64,000 nt of DNA from Tolumonas sp008015085 (GTDB taxonomy: Bacteria > Pseudomonadota > Gammaproteobacteria > Enterobacterales > Aeromonadaceae). A program made the position numbers and the translations under genes. The stretch is taken from positions 124,001-188,000 of the forward strand of contig JAJUJX010000006.1 of NCBI GenBank assembly GCA_029265125.1, in the 5' to 3' direction. The stretch's first letter is position 1, and each line of letters starts with the position of its first letter. The notes below the pieces were generated by a model. That model ran no database searches and was not told the DNA's origin. It saw nothing but the letters and a program-made list of their open reading frames with translations. Below, one piece after another: positions 1 to 8,313 of this stretch.

Positions 1-148
1 GGTTCAAAAATTTTGTAACATGCAGTTGCAGAAATTGTGAACGACGATGAAAAATGGATCCCAATTCCACAGTTGCTGATTTGCGCCGGCATCCGGCTTT
101 GCATAAGATGTGGTCGCAGCAGTTTTTCTTTTTATGGCAGAGGTGGCA

Positions 149-943
149 GTGAACGATTTTTCCAAACAACAGGATTCTGTTTCGTCGGTACTTAAGGTGT
201 TCGGCATTTTGCAGGCGCTGGGTGATGAGCATGAGATTGGCGTCACCGAATTATCACAGCGTGTCATGATGTCGAAGAGTACGGTGTATCGTTTTCTGCA
301 GACCATGAAATCGCTCGGTTATGTGCGGCAGGAAGGGGAGAACGACAAATATTCTCTTACGCTGAAATTATTCGATCTGGGTGCCAAGGCACTGCAGCAT
401 GTTGATTTGATCCGTATTGCTGATCAGCAGATGCGGCTTCTTTCCAAAGAAACGAAAGAAACCATCCATCTGGGTGCGATGGAAGAAGAAAGCATTGTCT
501 ATCTGCATAAGATTGATTCTCAATATAACCTGCGCATGTATTCGCGGGTCGGGCGCCGTAATCCGCTCTACAGCACCGCGATTGGGAAGGTGTTGCTGGC
601 CTGGCTGGATGAACGGGAAGTCCGTGAAATTCTGGCACCGGTGACATTTGATCTGAAAACGCCACATACGCTGGCGAATGTGGACGCACTGCTGGCAGAG
701 CTGGCACAAGTACGTGAACATGGTTTCAGTGAAGATCGGGAAGAGCAGGAAGAAGGGCTGCGTTGTGTGGCCGTGCCGGTGTATGACCGCTTCGGTCATG
801 TTATCGCCGGGCTGAGTATCTCGTTCCCCACCATCCGTTTTGATGACAACCAGCTAATGCATTATGTCGCTATCCTGCATCAGGCGGCAGAAAATATCTC
901 GTTGCAACTTGGTCTGGCGCGTTATCCGTTCTCTGCTGCATAA
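149..943 (+). CDS. kdgR: IclR-family transcriptional repressor KdgR
   Basis: Represses pectin/uronate catabolism genes and is released by 2-keto-3-deoxygluconate in enteric bacteria. The protein carries the IclR N-terminal winged helix (about residues 20-75; VTELSQRVMMSKSTVYRFL is almost identical to the E. coli KdgR helix-turn-helix as I recall it) and the C-terminal effector domain with NLRMYSRVGRRNPLYSTAIGK and EEQEEGLRCVAVPV. The GTG at 149 is preferred because AGAGG sits five bases before it and it gives 264 residues, the usual KdgR length. An in-frame ATG at 134 (five residues longer) and a GTG at 110 are alternatives without a visible Shine-Dalgarno. The neighbours (KdgR box, yhcH-like gene, kdgT) fit the assignment. 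Confidence 0.93.
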   Translation: MNDFSKQQDSVSSVLKVFGILQALGDEHEIGVTELSQRVMMSKSTVYRFLQTMKSLGYVRQEGENDKYSLTLKLFDLGAKALQHVDLIRIADQQMRLLSKETKETIHLGAMEEESIVYLHKIDSQYNLRMYSRVGRRNPLYSTAIGKVLLAWLDEREVREILAPVTFDLKTPHTLANVDALLAELAQVREHGFSEDREEQEEGLRCVAVPVYDRFGHVIAGLSISFPTIRFDDNQLMHYVAILHQAAENISLQLGLARYPFSAA

Positions 944-1014
944 ACGTTTCTCTCTGGCCTGCCAGTTATTACTAGCAGGTTGTGGTATGCCTTCTCTTTC
1001 CGTTGTTTTTCTTT

Positions 1015-1036
1015 GAGCTCTGCTTTGCAGAGCTCC
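1015..1036 (+). terminator. hairpin after kdgR
   Basis: GAGCTCTGC and GCAGAGCTC form a perfect 9-bp stem with a TTT loop, followed by a T-rich but interrupted stretch. Probable intrinsic terminator of kdgR. Confidence 0.6.
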
Positions 1037-1057
1037 TTATCTTTTCTTAATTCATAA

Positions 1058-1079
1058 AAATAAAACAATGTTTCAATTT
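1058..1079 (+). promoter_or_regulatory. KdgR operator
   Basis: AATAAAACAATGTTTCAAT (from 1059) matches the published enterobacterial KdgR consensus AATRAAAYRNYRTTTYATT at 18 of 19 positions. It lies about 75 bp upstream of the yhcH-like start and downstream of kdgR, so it probably controls the yhcH-like gene and perhaps kdgT. Confidence 0.75.
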
Positions 1080-1151
1080 GTGAGTTACGTCATTTCATAA
1101 ATTTTAAAGCCTGAGTAAAGTTAACCTGTCGATTCAAAACAGGAGCAAACA

Positions 1152-1634
1152 ATGATTTTCGGAAATTCGGCATTTTTATCTCAGGCCATGCTGCCTGCGG
1201 CATTGCAACATTTGCTGAGCCGCCCGGAACTAAGCCCGGCAGCGTTGAATGCACAGGCTGATGGTCGTTACGAACTGGAAGGGTCAAATTTGTTTTACAT
1301 GATCTCTACCTGTGAGACGAAACCGGCTGCAGAGCAGCGCACTGAGTTTCATCAGCAGTATCTTGATATTCAGATGGTGCTTAAAGGTGTCGAAGGCATG
1401 GCTGTCGGGCCGCAACTCACCGATCCAAGCCAGTACCAAGCGGAAAAACCTGATCTTTATTTCACACGCGATCTGACAGCAGAAAATCAGATGAACCTGA
1501 AAGCAGGGGATTTTGTGGTGTTTTATCCGGGTGAAGTTCATCGTCCACTCTGCTGTGTCGGGGCTCCGGCTACTGTACGCAAAGTCGTTTTTAAAGTGGA
1601 TAAAACCTGGCTGGCACAATCGACCTGGCTATAA
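1152..1634 (+). CDS. YhcH/YjgK/YiaL (EbgC-like) family protein
   Basis: A 160-residue cupin-like protein of the DUF386 family, which includes EbgC (small subunit of evolved beta-galactosidase), YiaL and YhcH. Conserved family features visible are HQQYLDIQMVLKG (about residues 65-77) and GDFVVFYPGEVHRP (about 118-131), which hold the likely metal-binding histidines and acidic residues. Start is supported by AGGAG seven bases upstream. Members are usually cytosolic accessory enzymes in sugar-acid pathways, possibly anomerases or isomerases. Placement between kdgR and kdgT behind a KdgR box suggests a role with 2-keto-3-deoxygluconate or a related uronate intermediate. The exact substrate is not evident. 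Confidence 0.85.
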   Translation: MIFGNSAFLSQAMLPAALQHLLSRPELSPAALNAQADGRYELEGSNLFYMISTCETKPAAEQRTEFHQQYLDIQMVLKGVEGMAVGPQLTDPSQYQAEKPDLYFTRDLTAENQMNLKAGDFVVFYPGEVHRPLCCVGAPATVRKVVFKVDKTWLAQSTWL

Positions 1635-1806
1635 GAGTTTTAGGTTATACGTGGCTGAATGGACCTGTGTCCAGATCAGCGAAGCTGGTGGTTTTCGCGA
1701 ATGACCTGCAGTTAATCGTGAGAATTTCCGCAGCAGGGGCATTTTTGTGCCTGTGCTGATTGCAAGTGACGTCTGCATGGCAACGTCCTGACGGAGAGTT
1801 TCAGTT

Positions 1807-2811
1807 ATGAAGATTAAAGCTGCGATAGACCGCATTCCTGGCGGGTTAATGCTCGTACCCTTGCTGTTAGGTGCTATTTTGCACACCACTGCACCGGGCA
1901 CAGCAGAATATTTCGGATCATTTACCAAAGGGATCATCACCGGCACGTTACCAATTTTATCGGTCTGGTTTTTCTGTATTGGGGCCTCGATAGATCTGCG
2001 GGCGACCGGTACGGTATTACGTAAATCCGGTACGCTGGTGGTGACCAAAATTGCGGTTGCCTGGGTGGTTGCCATCATTGCCGGACATTTCCTGCCGGAA
2101 TACGGCATTGAGGCCGGTATGCTGGCGGGTCTGTCCACGCTGGCTCTGGTATCGGCGATGGATATGACCAACGGCGGTTTGTATGCCAGCCTGATGAACC
2201 AGTATGGTTCTAAAGAAGAATCTGGTGCGTTCGTGCTGATGTCTGTTGAATCCGGCCCGCTCATGACCATGGTGATCCTGGGGTCAGCGGGTCTGGCATC
2301 TTTTGAACCACACCATTTCGTCGGGGCGGTGTTACCATTCCTGGTCGGTTTTGCGCTGGGTAACCTCGATCATGATCTGCGTGAATTCTTTAGCCGTGCC
2401 GTACAGACATTGATCCCGTTTTTTGGCTTTGCACTGGGGAATACCATCAATCTGGGTGTAATTCTGGATACGGGTCTGCTGGGTATTGCGCTGGGTGTGC
2501 TGGTGATTATCGTAACGGGTATACCATTGATTTTTGCTGACCGTCTGATTGGCGGCGGAAACGGCACTGCAGGTCTGGCAGCCTCTTCTACGGCGGGGGC
2601 AGCAGTTGCAAACCCGGTGATTATTGCACAGATGAATCCGGCATTTGCCAAGATTGCTCCTGCTGCCACCGCACTGGTTGCGACCTCAGTAATTGTGACA
2701 TCCATTCTTGTACCTATCGTGACCGCGTTATATGCGAAACGAATGGGCAACCCGACCGCAGCAGCACAAAAACCGGCGGGAAAAGCTAAGCTCACTGCTG
2801 AAATGCACTGA
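1807..2811 (+). CDS. kdgT: 2-keto-3-deoxygluconate permease KdgT
   Basis: A 334-residue inner-membrane protein (E. coli KdgT is about 327) with about ten hydrophobic segments. It starts MKIKAAIDRIPGGLMLVPLLLGA and includes GTAGLAASSTAGAAVANP, both typical of the KdgT family of proton-coupled 2-keto-3-deoxygluconate importers. GGAGAG precedes the ATG. It lies 172 bp after the yhcH-like gene; I see no second KdgR box in that gap, so the two may be co-transcribed. A terminator follows. Confidence 0.93.
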   Translation: MKIKAAIDRIPGGLMLVPLLLGAILHTTAPGTAEYFGSFTKGIITGTLPILSVWFFCIGASIDLRATGTVLRKSGTLVVTKIAVAWVVAIIAGHFLPEYGIEAGMLAGLSTLALVSAMDMTNGGLYASLMNQYGSKEESGAFVLMSVESGPLMTMVILGSAGLASFEPHHFVGAVLPFLVGFALGNLDHDLREFFSRAVQTLIPFFGFALGNTINLGVILDTGLLGIALGVLVIIVTGIPLIFADRLIGGGNGTAGLAASSTAGAAVANPVIIAQMNPAFAKIAPAATALVATSVIVTSILVPIVTALYAKRMGNPTAAAQKPAGKAKLTAEMH

Positions 2812-2845
2812 TCCTGTTTGCTCCTGAAAATGAGAATCCCACTTT

Positions 2846-2870
2846 AGCCGATCACCTGATCGGCTTTTTT
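2846..2870 (+). terminator. terminator of kdgT
   Basis: AGCCGATCA-CC-TGATCGGCT is a perfect 9-bp stem directly followed by a T run. Classic intrinsic terminator. Confidence 0.9.
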
Positions 2871-3048
2871 GTGTTCAATCAGGATGCCAACAGGCGCTGC
2901 GTCAGTCTGATTTCAGATGGTTCTCTTTTTATCGACTACGATTAAAGGTGTCGCTGTAAAACAGAAAAATAAAAAACGTCAGCTAACGGGAATAAATATT
3001 AAGATATCATCATATTAGAAATGGCCGGGTCAGCGAGGGTATTAGACC

Positions 3049-6000
3049 ATGACGGCAAAAGGATCTTCCGTTAGCCTTACATTCCGGCTGATTGGTGTTG
3101 TCATATTAAGTGTCATCGTCAGTATATGTTTAGTGACAATTTCCACTACCGATGCGCTGAAAAAAGATGTCGCCAACTTGCTGGAAAATCAGCAACAGGT
3201 GACTGCTACCTATATTGCTGCCGAAATCGATACCAAGGTAGCACAACGTATTCGTGTGCTGGAGTTAACTGCCAGGTCTGCGGCAGAACATTTTTCATCA
3301 TCAGACCAGCTTGTTAATTTTCTCAGTTCCCGGATTGCTTTGCCGGAATTCTTTCCTGGCGGTCTGGTCGTGCTCGACAAACAAGGAATGTCTATCGCTA
3401 CCTATCCGGTTATTGGCGGCGGGCCTAGATCGCTGCGTGATCGGGACTATTTTCAGTTAGCTATCGCATCGGGTAAAACGATAATCGGTAAGCCGCGTAT
3501 CGGTCAGCTCTCTCGTAATCCGCTGGTGAGTTTCGCATCTCCTGTCCGGGGGGCGTCAGGAGAAATTCTGGGGGTTCTTGCTGGTTTTATTCCACTTTCA
3601 GATAAAGGTTTATTTGGTCATATAGAACAGGGCATCCGCGAAAAGGGCGGTACCATTATTGTTGGTGATCCCCGAAATGACCTGATTGTGTCATCGAATA
3701 ATCCAAACTATATTTTGCAACCATTATCGGAGCTGGGCTCCGCTCTCCAACAGTTCACAAACCAGACCGGTACAGCAGCTATTGCTGGTTCTAATATGCT
3801 GGTTGCTGCCCGGCCGATACCGAAGGCCGGCTGGGTGGTGCAGATCATGTTGCCGACAGAAGAAGCCTTTTTGCCGGTGACACAGATGCAAAATAATGCG
3901 TATATGATAGCGGCTGTGCTGACGTTCTTCTTGAGCCTTGGTGTGTGGTTCTTTGTTAAACGAGCCCTGAAGCCGTTAGGTGATGTCACGGCGTCAATTC
4001 ACCAGATGGTTGCTAATAAAGCAGTTTTGCGTCCGTTGTCGGTCTCTTCGTATAAAGAAATTCAGGATCTGGCGACCAGCTTCAATCTGCTGGCAGAGCA
4101 ACGCACGAAGTCGGATGAAGGATTGCGTCAGAGCGAGCAACGTCTTCGCCGGGCTGAACTGGCTTCCGGCTCCGGTAACTGGGAATTACACCTTGATACA
4201 CAAACAATTTTTGCCTCGGCAGGTGCCATCAATATCTATGGCTTAAATGCTGAGCAATATCATTTTTCCGATATTAAGAAAGCCGCATTACCGGAATACC
4301 TGGCGTTGCTGGATGCTGCAATGCAAGACCTGATTGAACAGGGGAAACCGTATGATGTTGAATTCAGGATCCATGTGACAAATACCGGAGAACTGCGTGA
4401 TATCCATAGTGTGGCTTTCTATGAAAAAGAAAAACGGATTGTCTTTGGCGTTATCCAGGATGTAACCGAACGCCGCCGTATTCTTAAAGCACTGGAACAG
4501 GAAGAACTACGCCGCCGGCTTTTTCTGGAACAGACCCGGGACGGGGTGGCCTTATTACGTCAGGATGGCAGCCTGGTGGAGTGGAATCCGGCGTTTGCGG
4601 CGATGCTGGGTTACTCAGAAGAAGAGATGGGACGTCTGAATGTTGAAGACTGGGATATTAAACTCAGTAAGCAGGAGATTGACGAAATCACCCGCCATCT
4701 TGGTTTGAATCATATGTCGCTGGAGACCGTGCATCAGCGCAAGGACGGTTCGCAATATGATGTTGAAGTAAGCATAAACGGTGTTGAGCTGAATGACCAA
4801 AACTATCTGTTTTGTCTGCACCGGGATATTACTTCCAGAAAATTAGCGGAAAGGAATTTACGCAGTAGTGAGGCCCGGTTCAGGGCGCTAATTGATTCAT
4901 CGCCGATCCCCTATGCGGTCAATGATGAGACATTTCATGTGACTTATCTGAATGCTGCGTTTATTAATACTTTTGGCTATACCCTCGCAGACATTCCGGT
5001 ACTGGATGCGTGGTGGGCAAAGGCTTATCCCGATCCGGAATACCGCCGGTATATCACTGAAGTCTGGTCTCAGCATATGACAGCAGCAGAACAGGAGAAC
5101 CGGCCATTTGAACCGGTTGAGGCTGATATTTGCTGTAAAAACGGAGAGCAAAAAACGGTTTTAGTATCGGCTGAGCCACTGAACGACACTCTGTATGGCC
5201 TGCATGTCGTTTCGTTTGTCGATATTACGTCACGGAAAAAAGCAGAGGAATCGCGCCGTTTGGCGGCGGCGGTATTCTCATGTGCCAGAGAGGGCATTGT
5301 CGTGACTGATGCTAATGGGGTGATCCTTGATGTCAATCAGATGTTCAGCGAAGTCACCGGATACAGTCATGATGAATGCGTGGGGCAATCTCTGCGGATA
5401 CTGAAATCGGGCCGTCACGATCTGTTGTTTTATGAAGACATGTGGCGGAGTCTGAAAAATAAATATCAATGGCATGGTGAGATCTGGAATCGTCGCAAAA
5501 ATGGCGAGATTTATCCCGAAATGTTAACGGTCAGTGCTGTTCGCGGCACTGACGGTAAGATCCGGCAATATGTCGGGCTGTTTTCAGATATTACCGAACT
5601 CAAAAAATATGAGCTGCAGCTGGAAAAGCTGGCACATTATGACCCGCTGACTGGGTTGCCTAACCGGGCGTTGTTGTCTGATCGCCTGCAACTGGCGATG
5701 GCACAAAGCATACGCCGTAAACTACATATTGCGATCTGTTACCTTGATTTGGATGGATTCAAACAGGTAAACGATCAGTACGGCCATCATACCGGAGACC
5801 AGTTACTGATTGCACTGACGCAACGCATGTCACAAATGCTTCGTGAGGCAGATACGCTGGCCCGGATCGGTGGGGATGAGTTTGTGGCCATATTGCCAGA
5901 TTTATCTGATTTCAATGCCTCACTTGTGATTGCCGAGCGTTTAATTAACGAGGTTTCACGGCCAGTGCAGCTGGGCGATCTGGTTATTCAGGTTTCAGTC

Positions 6001-6159
6001 AGTATCGGTATTACCTTTTATCCACAAGATGCGGTTATCTCTGCCGACCAGTTGCTGCGTCAGGCTGATCATGCCATGTATGAAGCTAAATCTGCCGGTA
6101 AAAATTGCTACTGTGTGTTTGAGGATTTAACGCCGCTGGTTGCGTCAGCACCCGTTTGA
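3049..6159 (+). CDS. membrane sensor diguanylate cyclase with Cache-like, HAMP, four PAS and GGDEF domains
   Basis: Predicted to make cyclic di-GMP in response to a periplasmic or cytoplasmic cue. Order in the 1036 residues: first membrane helix (about 12-32), a double-Cache-like periplasmic sensor (about 40-270, with FPGGLVVLDKQGMSIATYP and DRDYFQ), second helix (about 283-303), HAMP-like linker (307-352), four PAS domains (about 365-470, 490-600, 608-730, 735-850) and a C-terminal GGDEF domain. The active-site GGDEF is intact at residues 941-945, and YDPLTGLPNRALL opens the domain. There is no EAL domain. It appears to be a single-gene unit; the substrate sensed is unknown. Confidence 0.92.
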   Translation: MTAKGSSVSLTFRLIGVVILSVIVSICLVTISTTDALKKDVANLLENQQQVTATYIAAEIDTKVAQRIRVLELTARSAAEHFSSSDQLVNFLSSRIALPEFFPGGLVVLDKQGMSIATYPVIGGGPRSLRDRDYFQLAIASGKTIIGKPRIGQLSRNPLVSFASPVRGASGEILGVLAGFIPLSDKGLFGHIEQGIREKGGTIIVGDPRNDLIVSSNNPNYILQPLSELGSALQQFTNQTGTAAIAGSNMLVAARPIPKAGWVVQIMLPTEEAFLPVTQMQNNAYMIAAVLTFFLSLGVWFFVKRALKPLGDVTASIHQMVANKAVLRPLSVSSYKEIQDLATSFNLLAEQRTKSDEGLRQSEQRLRRAELASGSGNWELHLDTQTIFASAGAINIYGLNAEQYHFSDIKKAALPEYLALLDAAMQDLIEQGKPYDVEFRIHVTNTGELRDIHSVAFYEKEKRIVFGVIQDVTERRRILKALEQEELRRRLFLEQTRDGVALLRQDGSLVEWNPAFAAMLGYSEEEMGRLNVEDWDIKLSKQEIDEITRHLGLNHMSLETVHQRKDGSQYDVEVSINGVELNDQNYLFCLHRDITSRKLAERNLRSSEARFRALIDSSPIPYAVNDETFHVTYLNAAFINTFGYTLADIPVLDAWWAKAYPDPEYRRYITEVWSQHMTAAEQENRPFEPVEADICCKNGEQKTVLVSAEPLNDTLYGLHVVSFVDITSRKKAEESRRLAAAVFSCAREGIVVTDANGVILDVNQMFSEVTGYSHDECVGQSLRILKSGRHDLLFYEDMWRSLKNKYQWHGEIWNRRKNGEIYPEMLTVSAVRGTDGKIRQYVGLFSDITELKKYELQLEKLAHYDPLTGLPNRALLSDRLQLAMAQSIRRKLHIAICYLDLDGFKQVNDQYGHHTGDQLLIALTQRMSQMLREADTLARIGGDEFVAILPDLSDFNASLVIAERLINEVSRPVQLGDLVIQVSVSIGITFYPQDAVISADQLLRQADHAMYEAKSAGKNCYCVFEDLTPLVASAPV

Positions 6160-6210
6160 GAGAGAGGATAAACAAGTGAGCACTTAGCGTGCTCACGGCT
6201 GTCGCTGGAA

Positions 6211-7167
6211 TCACACCTGACAAACAGGTTGTGGCTTACCAAATACCGGGTAGCCGTCGTTGTCCCAGCCAAATGGTTGAATGCAAGTGTGGCGGTTAGG
6301 GTCCCATAGGGGATCGCCGACAATCTCGGTGTAATTGCGGGCGTGATAAACCAGTAAATCCTGCTTGCCATCTTTGGTGGTGGTAAAGCTGTTATGGCCG
6401 GGCCCGAAAATCTTCTGCTCATAATTAGTCTGAAAGACAGGAGCCGGATTTTTCACCCAATGGCTGGCATCCAGCAGGTCAGCCGTGTCATCGATCGACA
6501 GTAAGCCCATACAATAATTTTCATCGGTGGCACTGGCAGAATAGGTGATAAAGATCCGGCCATTGCGTTTCAGTACGGCCGGCCCCTCATTGACCCAGAA
6601 GCCACGAATTTCCCAATCCAGCTCCGGTTTACTCAGCAATACCGCTTCTGATAGCAGCGTTTGCGGGTCTTTCATTTCCGCAATGAACAGGCTGGAATTG
6701 CCGCGAATATCCGGATGTTTTTGCGCCCAGACATAATAGAGCCGGTCATGGTGGGTGAACGTCGTGGCATCGAGGCAGAATGCATCAATACCGGAATCGA
6801 CCTGCCCGAGAAATTCCCATTCACCTTCCAGCGGATTGGCGCTCTTATTGTGCAGCACATACATACGGTGCTGAAAGGCATCGTTTTTAATGTCACGGTT
6901 GGGTGCAGCGGCAAAATACACATACCATTCACCCCGGATATAATGTAATTCCGGCGCCCAGATCAAATCGCTATACGGGCCGCTGTCGGGTTTTACCCAG
7001 GCAGTGATGATCTCATTGGTCGTGCTGAGTTCGGTAAATTGTGCCGCCCGGCGGATTTCAATCCGGTCATACGCCGGCACCGAGGCGGTTAAATAATAAT
7101 AGCCGTCATGGTGCAGATAGATTTGCGGGTCAGCACGTTGCCCGACTATAGGATTCTGAATAGCCAT
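6211..7167 (-). CDS. family 43 glycoside hydrolase, probably arabinosidase or xylosidase
   Basis: A 318-residue five-bladed beta-propeller enzyme without a signal peptide, so it probably acts in the cytoplasm on imported oligosaccharides. The GH43 catalytic set is visible: Asp13 in ADPQIY (general base), WAPELH at 70-75, Asp128 in DSGIDAF (pKa modulator) and Glu194 in NEGPAV (general acid). It is the last gene of a minus-strand cluster with a CUT1 ABC importer and a LacI repressor, which suggests import and hydrolysis of arabino- or xylo-oligosaccharides. Substrate cannot be set from the sequence alone. GGAG lies eight bases before the ATG. Confidence 0.87.
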   Translation of the reverse strand: MAIQNPIVGQRADPQIYLHHDGYYYLTASVPAYDRIEIRRAAQFTELSTTNEIITAWVKPDSGPYSDLIWAPELHYIRGEWYVYFAAAPNRDIKNDAFQHRMYVLHNKSANPLEGEWEFLGQVDSGIDAFCLDATTFTHHDRLYYVWAQKHPDIRGNSSLFIAEMKDPQTLLSEAVLLSKPELDWEIRGFWVNEGPAVLKRNGRIFITYSASATDENYCMGLLSIDDTADLLDASHWVKNPAPVFQTNYEQKIFGPGHNSFTTTKDGKQDLLVYHARNYTEIVGDPLWDPNRHTCIQPFGWDNDGYPVFGKPQPVCQV

Positions 7168-7179
7168 TCCAAACGCTCC

Positions 7180-7200
7180 ATTTTAATTTGAAACTAAAAT
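7180..7200 (-). promoter_or_regulatory. near-perfect palindrome upstream of the GH43 gene
   Basis: ATTTTAATTT, G, AAACTAAAAT form a 21-bp inverted repeat with one mismatched pair, just upstream of the GH43 start and just after the lacI-type stop codon. A candidate operator for the adjacent LacI-family regulator, though it lacks the usual central CG. Confidence 0.4.
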
Positions 7201-7204
7201 CGGG

Positions 7205-8203
7205 TTATGCCGATTCCCGGATATAAATATCCCCTTCGACTTTTATCACCGGTAATATCTCTTCTTCACAGGCATGACATAGAATTTCAACGGCTTTGCG
7301 CCCCATTTCGTCATACGGTAAATCGACCGACGTCAGTGATGGCGTTAATTCGCTGGCCAGCAACTGATTGTCATAACCGATCAAGGCGATATCTTGTGGA
7401 ATACGCAGCCCTTTGGCGCTGATAGCCTGATAGCAGCCGACGGCCATCAGATCGCTGGCACAGAAGATGGCATCCGGTTTTTCCGGCCCGTCCAGTAAGC
7501 TCAGAGTCTGCAGATAGCTTTGTTTGACCGACCAGTTACCTTCCACAATCCATTCATTGCGCACGGGAATATCGGCATTAATCAGCGCCTGTTTAAAGCC
7601 GCGCAGACGCTGATTGGAGGATTCGTCCCAGCTTTCCCCCGTGACCATGGCGAGATGCCGGTATTTCTTATGGATCAGGTGTTCGGTGGCTTTATAGCCC
7701 CCCAGATAATCCGCCGGGATCACGGCCGTAATATCGTCTGGCTGATTACCGGTACAATTCAGTAATACGGTCGGCAGTTGTGGTAAATCAGCGAGCTGTA
7801 AATTGGTTTTCGGCGTATTGGTCGCGTAAATAATGCTTTTAAATCCGCTCTCAATAATTTCATTGAGTATTGACTGGCGGAGTTGTTCATCTTCCTCATA
7901 ATCAAAGACGGTCAGGATATAATCGAGCTCCCAGGCTATTGTTTTTGCAGCGGAAATTGCATTGATAAAGGGATCATGCATGTTCAGGCTGTTCACAATC
8001 AGCGCAATCCTCGGATGAGAATTACTGTGCCGCACAGGCTGTTTTAAGACATACCCGATCTCCCTGGCTTTATTGAGCACTTTGATCCTTGTCGCTTCTG
8101 ACACCTTGATGGTGTCGGAGTCATTCAGAATTGCAGACACCGTCGGTTGAGACACGCCGACTGCGACCGCAATATCTGCCATTGTGACTTTCTTTTTACG
8201 CAT
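7205..8203 (-). CDS. LacI-family transcriptional regulator
   Basis: A 332-residue repressor. The N-terminal helix-turn-helix VTMADIAVAVGVSQPTVSAIL (about 6-26) and hinge are followed by a periplasmic-binding-protein-like effector domain (ALIVNSLNMHDPFINAI, PDAIFCASDLMAVGC, IALIGYDNQLLASELTPSLTSVD). GGAAAG precedes the ATG. It sits between the ABC binding-protein gene and the GH43 gene in one direction, so it probably controls this operon in response to an oligosaccharide or its sugar product. Confidence 0.9.
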   Translation of the reverse strand: MRKKKVTMADIAVAVGVSQPTVSAILNDSDTIKVSEATRIKVLNKAREIGYVLKQPVRHSNSHPRIALIVNSLNMHDPFINAISAAKTIAWELDYILTVFDYEEDEQLRQSILNEIIESGFKSIIYATNTPKTNLQLADLPQLPTVLLNCTGNQPDDITAVIPADYLGGYKATEHLIHKKYRHLAMVTGESWDESSNQRLRGFKQALINADIPVRNEWIVEGNWSVKQSYLQTLSLLDGPEKPDAIFCASDLMAVGCYQAISAKGLRIPQDIALIGYDNQLLASELTPSLTSVDLPYDEMGRKAVEILCHACEEEILPVIKVEGDIYIRESA

Positions 8204-8246
8204 GTTCTTTCCACCCCAGAAATCAAAGCCTGTTTTATTGTTGTGT

Positions 8247-8300
8247 TATACCCATCCCACTTGAAGCTGCAGCGGCTTGCCGCCGGCCTGCAGCAGGGTA
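8247..8300. repeat. dispersed intergenic palindromic repeat, copy 1
   Basis: Starts TATACCC and contains TTGAAGCTGCAGCGG, which recurs at 33792. The core GCTGCAG...CTGCAGC can fold. It lies between the binding-protein gene and the lacI-type gene, where a hairpin could limit read-through or protect mRNA ends. Confidence 0.55.
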
Positions 8301-8313
8301 TCTATGCCCGCAA

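Noticed and set aside
1629..2270. Minus-strand open frame of 213 codons
   Set aside because: Antisense to kdgT, which has clear family motifs; the frame mirrors the membrane codons.
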